Below are positions 1 to 10,105 of a DNA stretch of 64,000 bases, piece after piece. Position 1 is the first letter of the stretch. Each line of letters starts with the position of its first letter. Origin of the DNA: Meghimatium bilineatum. Its lineage: Eukaryota > Mollusca > Gastropoda > Stylommatophora > Philomycidae. The DNA lies in assembly GCA_034231615.1 (NCBI GenBank), contig CM067314.1:4404501-4468500 (forward strand), written 5' to 3'. A program made the position numbers and the translations under genes. The notes beneath the pieces are model-generated. The model searched no databases. It was not told the DNA's origin and worked only from the letters and a program-made list of their open reading frames with translations.

Positions 1-462
1 ATCATTTCTTTATATTCCTGTCCCCTTTTTTTGTTTGGACTGTTTCTTACTTCGCACATGCCATTCTTTCCTTCTACCTGCCGTTCTATATTTCTGTTAT
101 TTTTTGTTATGGTGAGTTAATGTGCGAACGGAACATTTCTTGGACATGTTTTATTAATTTTTCCCCGTTCTAATCATGATTAACTTTTTTATAATGTATT
201 ATTTTTGTGAGTTGAGATAATAAATTACATTAAGATGCATTAACGTTAATTTTTTTAGCGTTTTTATGTACACTTTAAGTGGTCTCCTGTGCGGGGCGAC
301 ACTTCGGAATCTATTCCACAAAATGTCGAATCTTCTCCATCTTATCAATATTTTCGCCTATGTCTGAGCCGGGCAACCTTTTGGGTCTGCGGGCCCGATT
401 CCAATATTTTCTGTGTGGAATCACTTTCCTAAAACATTTTTCGTTCATTCCTATAAATCTCA
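1..462. other. AT-rich unassigned DNA
   Basis: I see no repeat unit, transposon motif or convincing coding frame here. The only open frame, at 279-503, is short and has no recognisable motif. Confidence 0.5.
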
Positions 463-574
463 AATTCGTTTTTCTGAGCTCTGGAGTCAGAACGTATGAT
501 TAATTCGTTTTTCTGAGCTCTGGAGTCAGAACGTATGATGAATTCGTTTTTCTGAGCTCTGGAGTCAGAACGTA
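463..574. repeat. 39-bp minisatellite, about 3 copies
   Basis: Units start at 463, 502 and 541 and are almost identical. Each contains the core CTGAGCTCTGGAGTCAGAAC. The last copy is cut off near 574. Confidence 0.9.
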
Positions 575-607
575 TATTACTTTTAGATCATCATGGCGGG
601 CCAGATA

Positions 608-884
608 AACTCAGATCCCAGACTCTAGGAGACTACAGCTCTTGATTGTTCAGCTGGGCACACTCAGATCCTAGCCTCTGGGAGACTACAGCTCTTGATT
701 GTTCAGCTGGGCACACTCAGATCCTAGTCTCTGGGAGACTACAGCTCTTGATTGTTCAGCTGGGCACACTTAGATCCCAGACTCTAGGAGACTACAGCTC
801 TTGATTGTTCAGCTGGGCACACTCAGATCCCAGACTCTAGGAGACTACAGCTCTTGATCGCTCAGCTGGGCACACTCAGATTCC
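608..884. repeat. 53-bp minisatellite, about 5 copies
   Basis: Units begin near 608, 661, 714, 767 and 820 and share the core CTACAGCTCTTGATTGTTCA. Copies differ at a few positions, for example CCTAGCC, CCTAGTC and CCCAGAC. The array decays into unique DNA after 884. Confidence 0.9.
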
Positions 885-1697
885 CGCTGGTATCACACAA
901 TTTTAAAAAAAATACAGAACACTGCACGAAATTTACAGAAGACAACTACGGAAGGAACGATCTGAAATGTCTCTTACTCGGCACCTCCGCACACATGCAC
1001 GCACTGCAACAGATCTTTCCTGACATTAATCAGACTCCTCTAGCATCTACACACTCAAAAACCTACACCAAAATAGACACACACACCAAAGTTTTTTTTC
1101 CATATTTTTTTCGTTTATGTTTATTGTTTTTATGACATGCTCATCTTCGCCTGCGAAAGAGCAACATCATCATCATCATCATCATCGCCTCTCAATCTTT
1201 ACTCTACCTGGTCCATTTGTACTACCTGCCAATCTTTATTCTACCTATCTCCTTTCTAACCGTCCATCTTAATTCTACCTGCCCCCTCTATTTTTATAAT
1301 ACGTGTGTATCTGCAACTTAACCTACCACCCACAGATGAAATTAACCCACCCCCCCCCTTTCCGATGTAAAAGTTTATATTGAAAAAGAAGATGAAACAA
1401 CAAAACAAAAGAAAATAAAAACTAAACATAATACTGCCAATATTTAGGAACACAACAAAAAATTTGATTGTGAAAATTGAAATGAGAATAATGCTGGGTT
1501 TTTTTATATTAGCATAACAATAAAGTGTTTACTTTTTGGCAATAAAACTAGACATAAAAGTCATGAGAAACTAGCAGTTTAAGACAAAGTTTTAGGCTTA
1601 ACAGAAAGAGAGTGGGCTACGATAATAATGAGAAAGAAACATCAGAAGGTTGTTGAACATATCTTTGTTGTAGGTCAACTGACAAATAATGTGGGAA
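885..1697. other. Unassigned DNA with a CAT microsatellite
   Basis: This stretch holds a (CAT)n run at 1165-1187 and a C-rich run near 1350-1361. Otherwise it is AT-rich with no element I recognise. The short open frames at 854-1135 and 1256-1453 show no domain. Confidence 0.5.
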
Positions 1698-2127
1698 GTT
1701 GATGACTCACCTGCCACGTGATGATTTGTCTACAAAGCTGATAACTCACCTGTAAAGTTGATAATTCTCATCTACAAAATTGATAACTCACCTGCAATGT
1801 TGATCTCACCTGCAAAGTTGATAACTCTCCTGAAAACTTGATAACTCTCCTGCAACATTTATAACTAACGTGCACAAGTTATAACTCACCTGCAAAGTGA
1901 ATAACACCTGCAAAGTGAATAACTCACCGGCAAAGTGAATAACTAACCTGCAAAGTGAATAACTCACCTGCAAAGTGAATAACTCACCTGCACAGTGAAT
2001 AACTCACCTGCAATGTGAATAACTCACCTGCAAAGTGAATAACTCACCTGCAAAGTGAATAACTCACCTGCAAAGTGAATAACTCACCTGCAAAGTTAAT
2101 AACTCACCTGCAAAGTTAATAACTCAC
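1698..2127. repeat. 20-bp minisatellite
   Basis: The unit is CTGCAAAGTGAATAACTCAC. It is clean from about 1900 to 2127 and increasingly diverged towards 1698, where AAGTTGATAACTCACCTG variants occur. The gradient suggests recent homogenisation of the right-hand side. Confidence 0.9.
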
Positions 2128-2245
2128 GTAGAACATTATCTATTTATATTTAACCTGTTTTCCCCATCCCTATATTTGTGAGTTGAAGGTGAGGGGTGGG
2201 AGGGTATCAATTATTATAAAACACATTTGTAGTAGAACGTAATCT

Positions 2246-2373
2246 TAGCCCAACGTGATAATGGTACACCAACGTGATAATGTTACGCTAACGTGATAAT
2301 GTTACACCGACGTGATAATGTTACGCTAAAGTGATAATGTTACACCGACGTGATAACGTTACACCGCCGTGAT
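2246..2373. repeat. 19-bp minisatellite, about 6 copies
   Basis: The unit is about AACGTGATAATGTTACACC, with alternating ACACC and ACGCT endings. It runs directly into the next array. Confidence 0.85.
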
Positions 2374-2875
2374 AATGTTCAAGCTGTCGATGTCTAAGCC
2401 ATGGATGTGCTGGCGGGGACGTCGCTGTGTGGATGTTCAAGCTGTGGATGTCTAAGCCATGGATGTGCAGGCGAGGACGTCGAAGTGTGGATGTTCAAGC
2501 TGTGGATGTCTAAGCCATGGGTGTACAGGCGAGGACGTCGAAGTGTGGATGTTCAAGCTGTGGATGTCTAAGCCATGGATGTGCAGGCGGGGACGTCGAA
2601 GTGTGAATGTTCAAGCTGTGGATGTCCAAGCCATGGGTGTGCAGGCGAGGACGTCGAAGTGTGCATGTTCAAACTGTGAATGTCCAAGCCTTCAATGTCT
2701 AAGCGTGGATGTCCAACCCGTGGACGTACAAGCTGTGGATGTTTAAGCCGTGGATCCCCAAGTCGTGGATGCCCAAGCCATGAATGTCCATGCTGTGAAT
2801 GTCCAAGCCTTTGATGTCTAACATTTGGATACTCCAGCTGTGGATATACAAGTCGTAGATGTCCAAGCCTTGCAA
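2374..2875. repeat. 58-bp higher-order repeat built from ~15-bp monomers
   Basis: Five full 58-bp units start at 2401, 2459, 2517, 2575 and 2633. Each is made of roughly 15-bp monomers of the type GCTGTGGATGTCTAA plus a GGACGTCGAAGTG insert. From 2690 to 2875 only the simple 15-bp monomers continue, diverged from each other. The 95- and 123-aa open frames on both strands are by-products. Confidence 0.85.
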
Positions 2876-3417
2876 AGTTTTCGTCGTTTCCATATTGAAA
2901 ATAATGGCACAAATAATTGCATGCATGAAAAAATGTCAATATATTTCACCATCAGTTCTGTGACCGAACATTGTGAAACCAATGTTAATCAATCGTGACG
3001 CTTAATGTGATGGAAAGTTCTCTAACTAAACAATGTAGCAAGTTTGTGAAACTAATGGTAATCAATCTCGGTGCTTAGTATGATGGAACATTCCTAACTA
3101 AACATTGTAGCAAGTTTGAATATTTCTATTTTCACTGACGTTTCCACATCTGTAAGATATTCAGTATCCATTTCTGGGTTTATTATAAAAGGAATTAGAT
3201 GGGGTGTGAACCAGGTCCATTCAACTACTACCTATTCTGCTCGCACCTAGAGTCGACACATTCTGCGAATTTGACTACACAGCATCTCTGCGATGAAATA
3301 CCAGTTAGTTAGTCGGTCGACAGATGATGAACTGCATGTATGCAGCTGCTGCACAGAACATGACCACACAGTGCTTTGCAAGAAGAGAATAAGAGGACTG
3401 GCAAGATCAACGTCCCA
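2876..3417. other. Unassigned DNA with a partial duplication
   Basis: A roughly 65-bp segment is present twice, near 2955-3035 and 3035-3110. Both copies contain AACCAATGTTAATCAATC or AACTAATGGTAATCAATC followed by a TAGCAAGTTTG-like end. The rest is unassigned. Confidence 0.4.
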
Positions 3418-3853
3418 CAGATACTTCTCACACAGACATTTCTAACACAGATACTTCTCACACAGACACTTCTCACACAGACATTTCTCACAGAGACACT
3501 TCTCACAGAGACACTTCTCACACAGACATTTCTCACAGAGACACTTCTCACAGAGACACTTCTCACACAGACACTTCTCACACAGACACTTCTCACACAG
3601 ACACTTCTCACACAAACACTTCTCACACAGACACTTCTCACACAGACACTTCTCACACAGACACTTCTCACAGAGACACTTCTCACAGAGACACTTCTCA
3701 CACAGACAATTCTCCCTTAGACACTTCTCACACAGACACTTCTCACACAGACACTTCTCACACAGACACTTCTCACACAGACACTTCTCACACAGACACT
3801 TCTCACACAGACACTTCTCACACAGACACTTCTCACACAGACACTTCTCACGC
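3418..3853. repeat. 15-bp minisatellite, about 28 copies
   Basis: The unit is ACACTTCTCACACAG. Variants with CAGAG in place of CACAG occur in pairs between 3490 and 3700. The 15-bp period gives repetitive open frames on both strands (TQTLL, CEKCL and VRSVC peptides). I do not read these as genes. Confidence 0.95.
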
Positions 3854-3962
3854 ATGTTTAAAGTGTAGACGAACATAAATTGACATCAAACATATTTCAA
3901 GAAGAGATCCAGTTGGATTTTCATTGTGTATAACACCTTGCACAGATTACATAGAAAGGCAA

Positions 3963-4211
3963 CAGTTCAAGCGGTTTGGCCACATTATGAGAATGCATCA
4001 CGACAAGTTGACCGTACATGCATATAACCAAATGAGATCAGGGTACAAAGCCAGAGGAAGACCACGGAAATGATGGATAGAAAATGTCAGGGACATCCTG
4101 AACAGACACGGTCATAGCACAGCCGAGGCCACACATCTTGCTTTAGAACGCAAGCTCATAGCTCCAATCACCCTTACGCTTAACGGCAAGAGTGGAACGC
4201 AAACCACCTGA
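3963..4211 (+). pseudogene. LINE C-terminal fragment (family C type)
   Basis: Reading from 3963 gives FKRFGHIMRMHHDK, then RGRPRK, an in-frame TGA where Arg or Lys is usual, then WIENVRDILNRHGHS and a terminal stop at 4209-4211. The order FGH-R-M, RGRPRK-W-I is the conserved tail of non-LTR retrotransposon ORF2 proteins, downstream of the reverse transcriptase domain. About 83 codons survive, so this is a 5'-truncated dead copy. The 3' end (CTTACGCTTAACGGCAAGAG) resembles the ends of the copies at 38915, 44229 and 49262(-). No upstream polymerase domain is present. Confidence 0.8.
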
Positions 4212-4298
4212 GGAAAGACGATAGACAATTGAACATTCCACGCACGCATAGGAAGACTCATTAGTAACAATCCTACACCATCATCACGATCATCGTTA

Positions 4299-4340
4299 GC
4301 AGCATCATAATCATCATCATCAGCATCATCATCATCATCT
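4299..4340. repeat. CAT/CAG microsatellite
   Basis: Imperfect (CAT)n with one CAG, 88 bp downstream of the LINE tail. Many LINE copies here have short simple-repeat tails, so it may be linked to that insertion. Confidence 0.8.
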
Positions 4341-4639
4341 TCTCAGTTCAACTCAAATTGCCTTCACCGACATCAGCTAGCGAACACCGAACCAAATGTT
4401 ATTTAACAAGGATTAGACACATTTCCTGTACCCTGATCATGTCTGCAGGCTGCTGAAAGCTTCCTGTTCGCCGTTTAATATTACCAACATATCTATACCA
4501 TTGTCATAAGTGCATTCTAGTGACCTTTCCTTCAGATACTGTTTCTTATTATTCTGTAGACAAGCTAAACATTCTTCTGTTTATTATTCTAAACATTTTT
4601 CTTTCGATTATTATACACATTGCTCTTTTCATCTTCTTC

Positions 4640-4705
4640 TTTTGCATTCGTTCTCAAACTCCTGAAGATTATCAGAATGTAGTCCGGGGTTATTCTACAC
4701 ATTAT
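4640..4705 (+). mobile_element. Dispersed family E, fragment
   Basis: The segment CATTCGTTCTCAAACTCCTG followed by AGAATGTAGTCCGGGG matches the start of the family E copies at 17405, 34655, 45349 and 52838. Only the first 60 or so bases are recognisable. Confidence 0.55.
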
Positions 4706-4754
4706 TCTGTTCATTATTTTAAACATCCAATTATATATATATATAGCCTTTCTC

Positions 4755-5330
4755 AAGCGCGCATGCGGTTTTGTCTGTGGGTCTGACTAATGGCCCACTA
4801 GACAAGCCACCATACAACAGAAAACCTTAGTAGATGGCAGGCCGTTATATTGAGGCTCTCTTTTGGAAGCTCAGGGAGCCGCGTAGCGCAGTGGTTAGTG
4901 CACTGACTTCGCATATGATTGGTCCTGGGTTAATTCTCCAGTTGATGCGAAAATGTTTTTCAGATCGCAACGGCTCCCAGGTCGACCCAACCTTAGAAGG
5001 GTGCCGGATTAATCTGGGAAGTAAAGACTGCGAGGGAGAGGCGATGGCTACCGCCCTCATTTGCAGAGCCTCTGAAATGTGAGATCGCTAACATCTCACA
5101 CCCCTAGTGTATTAATAAATGCTATGGGTTACTTTACTTTATGGAAGCTTTTTAGCACCTCATCTGTACAATTATAGACCTCCTCTCTGAGTAGAGAGCT
5201 CATTCAATAAGCACTGCACTAAGCCGAAAACTGAAGTATCTTGGGTATAAAAGAAAGCTCAGAAAAACCACCCTACTGCACATAGGAAGTAAGAGCTAAT
5301 CGCTCGCAATTTTCCTATCGTTGGTTCGTT
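4755..5330 (+). mobile_element. Dispersed family A, copy 1, split by a SINE
   Basis: The left part (GCGCATGCGGTTTTGTCTGT, then ACAACAGAAAACCTTAGTAG) and the right part (CTGAGTAGAGAGCTC to CTAATCGCTCGCAATTTTCC) match copies at 6483-6766(-), 38316-38465(+) and 63085-63300(-). In those copies the sequence across 4871/5142 is continuous, so the SINE at 4872-5141 is a later insertion. I see no terminal inverted repeat or coding capacity, so the class is unknown (SINE-like or MITE-like). Confidence 0.8.
4872..5141 (+). mobile_element. tRNA-derived SINE, copy 1
   Basis: The head reads like a tRNA: an A box in TAGCGCAGTGGTTAGTGC near 4884 and a B-box-like GGGTTAATTCTCC near 4927. A conserved body follows, including AAATGTTTTTCAGATCGCAA and AGTAAAGACTGCGAGGGAGA. 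The tail ends in ACTTTACTTTA. An 8-bp target duplication, TGGAAGCT, lies at 4864-4871 and 5142-5149. Copies at 16350-16642(-) and 60954-61225(+) share the whole body. It would have been transcribed by RNA polymerase III and mobilised by a partner LINE. The short open frames over it on both strands are incidental. Confidence 0.9.
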
Positions 5331-5444
5331 CATGTGTAAGTCTTTGATTTCTATTTATTTGCATGTTTTTCAATGCCTAATGTCACTCCAGAAGATTTCA
5401 ACTCTCAGCGACATTATTCATGACGAGACATCCTACTCACAGGG

Positions 5445-5596
5445 TTCATGGCATCTGTATGCAAGAAGGCGTGTTCCATAATGCAGTCAATCAGTCACAA
5501 GACAACTGACAACTATTTTGTTCATGGCATCTGTATGCAAGAAGACGTGTTCCATAATGCAGTCAATCAGTCACAAGACAACTTACAACTATTTAG
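5445..5596. repeat. 76-bp tandem duplication
   Basis: Two copies start at 5445 and 5521 and are nearly identical, beginning TTCATGGCATCTGTATGCAA. The main differences are GGCGTG versus GACGTG and a few bases near the junction. Confidence 0.9.
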
Positions 5597-5613
5597 AGAT
5601 ATCTGTGTCTGTC

Positions 5614-5928
5614 CACTTTTCACCACACAGACTTGTCTTTGAATAGCCAGAAAACTTTTCACCACACGGACTTGTCTTTGAATAGCCAGAAAACTTTTCA
5701 CCACACGGACTTCTCTTTGAATAGCCAGAAAACTTTTCACCACACGGACTTGTCTTTGAATAGCCAGAAAACCTTTCACCACACGGACTTCTCTTTGAAT
5801 AGCCAGAAAACTTTTCACCACACGGACTTGTCTTTGAATAGCCAGAAAACTTTTCACCACACGGACTTGTCTTTGAATAGCCAAAAAACATTTCACCACA
5901 CGGACTTGTCTTTGAATAGCCAGAAAAC
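5614..5928. repeat. 39-bp minisatellite, 8 copies
   Basis: The unit contains CACACGGACTTGTCTTTGAA and ATAGCCAGAAAACTTTTCAC. Because 39 is a multiple of 3 and no frame carries a stop, three of the frames are open over the array (13-residue peptide repeats). I read these as artefacts. Confidence 0.95.
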
Positions 5929-5929
5929 G

Positions 5930-6008
5930 ATTATTATAATAATAATAATTAATAATTATCATTAATAATAGTAGTTATAGTAATAATAATAATAACAATA
6001 ATAATAAC

Positions 6009-6049
<41 letters not shown>

Positions 6050-6131
6050 TAATAATAATAGTAACAATAATAATAACAATAACAATAATAATAATAATAA
6101 CATTAATTATAATAATTATAATAATAATACG
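5930..6131. repeat. AAT/AAC microsatellite
   Basis: About 200 bp of imperfect (AAT)n with AAC, AAG and ATT interruptions, directly abutting the 39-bp array. Confidence 0.95.
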
Positions 6132-6482
6132 ACTCACAATCCGTCATGGCCGTAGGGTTGCCAAACTGGAGTCATCAGGGGTGCATACTAGAGATAAAAG
6201 GTCTCACAAACATTTCAATCCTCAACCATTCGAACTAGTGTAGACAAATCACGACCAGACAATTTATTGCTGTTATCAAACCAGGATGTTTTTCATTCCC
6301 TTTCTCCTTCCAACCTCGACTGTTGCTTGCAATATAATTTTATAAAGTGACTCGTGTGCTGTTACACGTACAACTTAAATCTGTTTGCAAAATTTCATCA
6401 CTGCACAAAAGTGGTTCTTGATAACCTGCAAGTTAAGCGCTGTATACAATATTGATTGTTTGTTTGTTTGTTTGAAAACTCC
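6132..6482. other. Unassigned DNA
   Basis: I recognise nothing here apart from a short (GTTT)n run near 6459-6474. Confidence 0.5.
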
Positions 6483-6766
6483 TGGAAGTGCGAGTGATTA
6501 GATCCTACTTCATAGTGGCAGTGTGTGTCGTTTCTGAATTTTCTTGCATACGCAGGAGACTTCAGCTTTCGCCTTAGTGCAATGTCTATTGGAGGAACCT
6601 TCTACTCAGAAGGGGTCTATAATTCTATAGATGGCACGATACAAAGCTTCCATAAGAGAGCCTCAATATATATTGGCATGTCATCTACTAAGGTTTTCTG
6701 TTCATTGGTGGTTTGTCTAATGGGACATCGGTCAGACCCACAGACGCGCATGCGTATAGAATATTG
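6483..6766 (-). mobile_element. Dispersed family A, copy 2 (empty site)
   Basis: On the minus strand this matches family A copy 1 from ACGCATGCGCGTCTGTGGGT near 6765 through GTAGATGACATGCC and TTATGGAAGCTTTGTATC to AGTAGAAGGTTCC and AAGCTGAAGTC. It lacks the SINE found in copy 1, so it records the pre-insertion sequence. Confidence 0.8.
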
Positions 6767-6819
6767 ATAATATGGACTCACTGATATAAATCTGAAATCC
6801 AACAAGCGAAACTTGGAAC

Positions 6820-6950
6820 AGGTTAATGAAGGTTGGACAATCACTGGAGACACACATAATAACACGCACTAATCGACGTTTCGACTAGCATTGATTTGTG
6901 CTTGTTATTATGTGTTTCCAGTGATTAGCACAAGTTCATTGTCGCTTCAC
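6820..6950 (-). mobile_element. Penelope-like 3' end fragment in a hairpin
   Basis: An imperfect inverted repeat spans 6839-6926. The arms begin AATCACTGGA and end TCCAGTGATT, and each contains ACATAATAACA or its complement. On the minus strand the loop reads CTAGTCGAAACGTCGATTAG, which matches the motif at 50862 (GGTCGAAACGTCGATTTGTG). Sequences of this kind sit near the 3' ends of Penelope-like elements and resemble the GAAAC side of a hammerhead ribozyme. The assignment is inference. Confidence 0.45.
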
Positions 6951-6960
6951 CTGCATAAAC

Positions 6961-7440
6961 TATGATTTACTTAGCAACAAAATATCGAACATTAAAAGTG
7001 TAAACTTTACCTTGCAACAAAATATCGAACATTAATAGTGTAAACTTTACCTTGCAACAAAATATCGAACATTAATAGTGTAAACTTTACCTTGCAACAA
7101 AATATCGAACATTAATAGTGTAAACTTTACCTTGCAACAAAATATCGAACATTAATAGTGTAAACTTTACCTTGCAACAAAATATCGAACATTAATAGTG
7201 TAAACTTTACCTTGCAACAAAATATCGAACATTAATAGTGTAAACTTTACCTTGCAACAAAATATCGAACATTAATAGTGTAAACTTTACCTTGCAACAA
7301 AATATCGAACATTAATAGTGTAAACTTTACCTTGCAACAAAATATCGAACATTAATAGTGTAAACTTTACCTTGCAACAAAATATCGAACATTAATAGTG
7401 TAAACTTTACCTTGCAACAAAATACACAACAACAGCATTG
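6961..7440. repeat. 40-bp satellite, subfamily 1, about 12 copies
   Basis: The unit reads TAAACTTTACCTTGCAACAA then AATATCGAACATTAATAGTG. Copies between about 7001 and 7420 are virtually identical. The first unit (6961-7000) differs slightly. Confidence 0.95.
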
Positions 7441-8090
7441 TAAACTTTATCTTGCAACTAATAACATATATTCAACATGATAACCTTCACTGTGCAACTC
7501 ATAATGTACATTCCACATAGAAAACTTCACTGTGCAACAAATAACGTACATTCCATATAGAAAACTTCACTTTGCAACAAATAACGTACATTCCACATAG
7601 AAAACTTCACTTTGCAACAAATAACGTACATTCCACATAGAAAACTTCACTTTGCAACAAATAACGTACATTCCACATAGAAAACTTCACTTTGCAACAA
7701 ATAACGTACATTCCACATAGAAAACTTCACTTTGCAACAAATAACGTACATTCCACATAGAAAACTTCACTATGCAACAAATAACGTACATTCCACATAG
7801 AAAACTTCACTTTGCAACAAATAACGTACATTCTACATAGAAAACTTAACTTTGCAACAAATAACGTACATTCCACATAGAAAACTTCACTTTGCAACAA
7901 ATAACGTACATTCCACATAGAAAACTTCACTTTGCAACAAATAACGTACATTCCACATAGAAAACTTCACTTTGCAACAAATAACGTACATTCCACATAG
8001 AAAACTTCACTTTGCAACAAATAACGTATATTCCACATAGAAAACTTCACTTTGCAACAAATAACGTATATTCAACATGGTAAGTTTCAC
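7441..8090. repeat. 40-bp satellite, subfamily 2, about 16 copies
   Basis: The unit reads AAAACTTCACTTTGCAACAA then ATAACGTACATTCCACATAG. It has the same length and register as subfamily 1, with about two thirds of positions shared. Units at 7441-7520 are intermediate. The 74-aa minus-strand frame at 7727-7951 is a by-product. Confidence 0.95.
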
Positions 8091-8470
8091 CATACAAAAA
8101 ATAAGATATTCAACATGACAAACTTCACTTTGCAATTAATAACGTACATTCGACATCGTAAACTTCACTGTGCAACAAATAATCTACATAAACATGATAA
8201 TCTTCACATCGCAAAATTACATACATTATCAGGACAGACTTTACTTTACACACACAAAAAATAACTTTCCCGACAATTTTAATTTATCAAAGAAACACAT
8301 CAAAGACACACATAAAAAACACATCAAAGAAACACATCAGAGAAACACATATAATAAATACATAAAAGAAACACGTAATATACATAAAAATCTACATATG
8401 ACAATCAGCATTGAAAACTACATGCAAAAGTTCGCATTGCAAATAAACACAAACATTAGCAGAATAAACT
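8091..8470. repeat. Degenerate satellite and A-rich repeats
   Basis: Diverged units of the same satellite continue to about 8245 (AACTTCACTTTGCAATTAAT, AACTTCACTGTGCAACAAAT). Short A-rich repeats of the type AAAGAAACACATC follow at 8288-8375. Confidence 0.7.
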
Positions 8471-8976
8471 TTATTTAACAATAAACACCGACATTTACAC
8501 GACAAACTTCACTTTACAATAAACACCGACATCTACGAGACAAACTTCACTTTACAATAAACACCGACACAAACGAGACAAACTTCACTTTACAATAAAC
8601 ACCGACATCTACGAGACAAACTTCACTTTACAATAAACACCGATATCTACGAGACACACTTCACTTTACAATAAACACCGACATCTACGAGACAAACTTC
8701 ACTTTACAATAAACACCGACATCTACGAGACAAACTTCACTTTACAATAAACACCGACATCTACGAGACAAACTTCACTTTACAATAAACACCGATATCT
8801 ACGATACAAACTTCACTTTACAATAAACACCGACATTTACACGACAAACTTCACTTTACAATAAACACCGACATCTATTCGACAAACTTCACTTTAAAAT
8901 AAACACCGACATTTACACGACAAACTTCACTTTACAATAAACACCGACATTTACACGACAAACTTCACTTTACAGC
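8471..8976. repeat. 38-bp satellite, subfamily 3, about 13 copies
   Basis: The unit reads ACAAACTTCACTTTACAATA then AACACCGACATCTACGAG. The AAACTTCACTTT core is shared with subfamily 2, but the unit is 2 bp shorter and the second half differs. Some copies carry ATTTACACG instead of ATCTACGAG. Confidence 0.95.
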
Positions 8977-9686
8977 ACGTGCTAGCGTAAGTATTATCCC
9001 ACATCACAATTATCCACGTTTGTTCAGACATTTCTCACAATAACTCAGACACATAACAATTACAGAAACAGGTGAATGTACCCTCACAAGAGATATTTTC
9101 ACAATGAAGTTAAAATTGCTGCAAAAATGTATGTCATTGTTTTTTTTTCCAGAGTATTTAGCATACATTTAGTTTATCGTTTCAATTGAGATCAAATATA
9201 GTAAATGTATCACATATCCACCAATGTCTAAATGAATGTTTACTTGAATAATTAATTATACATGAGCTCTCATGCGTGTCTGTATTCAAATACGTCAGTT
9301 CTCTAGTCATCGTCTTTCTTGTCTGCAGTAATTAAATTTAGCTTCAGCCATAATACGTCATTATTTATAATGTAATATGTTATTGTGTATAACGTAAAAC
9401 AACATTTTCTATGACGTATTACGTCATTATTAATGACGTAATAGATTACTTCGGGAACTGCGGTAATATAACGTTAAGTCCTTTTTCAGCTCACCAACAA
9501 AACCGGGTTTAGAATGCATTCATTATTTGTGGTTTGAAATAAATATTACTCTAATGATTCAGCTTGCCACCTAAGAATAGATTACCACGGGTCATGCTCT
9601 GGATAGGTTGAGAAATGTTGTCATCGCTACAGAGTTAGTGCAGTGGCAACGCTAGCCACGCAGTTTCTGATCAACCACTGACAAGG
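8977..9686. other. Unassigned AT-rich DNA
   Basis: I see no transposon or coding signal. The region 9350-9445 is rich in TGACGTAAT and ACGTCATTA words and includes a perfect palindrome, listed separately. Confidence 0.5.
9417..9443. other. Perfect 27-nt palindrome
   Basis: The arms TATTACGTCATTA and TAATGACGTAATA are exact reverse complements around one T. Each arm contains TGACGTAA, a CRE- or bZIP-like half. Nothing nearby shows that it is a regulatory site. Confidence 0.6.
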
Positions 9687-10105
9687 CATGAGTCACTTCA
9701 CTGTATTAACAGCGCAGATATGTGCCCATGAGTCACTGTATTAACAGCGCAGATATGTGCCCATGAGTCACTGTATTAACAGCACAGATATGTGCCCATG
9801 AGTCACTGTATTAACAGCGCAGATATGTGCCCATGAGTCACTGTATTAACAGCGCAGATATGTGTCCATGAATCACTGTATTAACAGCGCAGATATGTGT
9901 CCATGAGTCACTGTATTAACAGCACAGATATGTGTCCATGAATCACTGTATTAACAGCGCAGATATGTGCCCATGAGTCACTGTATTAACAGCGCAGATA
10001 TGTGCCCATGAGTCACTGTATTAACAGCACAGATATGCGTCCATGAGTCACTATATTAACAGCACAGATATGCGTCCATGAGTCACTGTATTAACAGCGC
10101 AGATA
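9687..10105. repeat. 35-bp minisatellite, 12 copies
   Basis: The unit contains CATGAGTCACTGTATTAACA and GCGCAGATATGTG. Variants (GCGC or GCAC, GTGCCC or GTGTCC or GCGTCC, GAGTC or GAATC) are interspersed. Confidence 0.95.

Noticed and set aside
3442-3876. Cysteine-rich CEKCL repeat protein, 144 aa
   Set aside because: It is a by-product of the 15-bp array. The cysteines come from the repeated trinucleotides, not from a metal-binding domain.
4872-4945. A functional tRNA gene
   Set aside because: The A and B boxes are present, but the arms do not close into a cloverleaf. The same sequence with a long body occurs three times as a SINE.
6961-8976. CRISPR-like array
   Set aside because: The units are contiguous with no unique spacers, and the surrounding DNA is plainly animal with SINEs and LINEs. 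It is a satellite.
9687-10105. CRISPR-like 35-bp repeats
   Set aside because: Copies abut each other head to tail and variation is spread over the unit, so there is no repeat-spacer structure.
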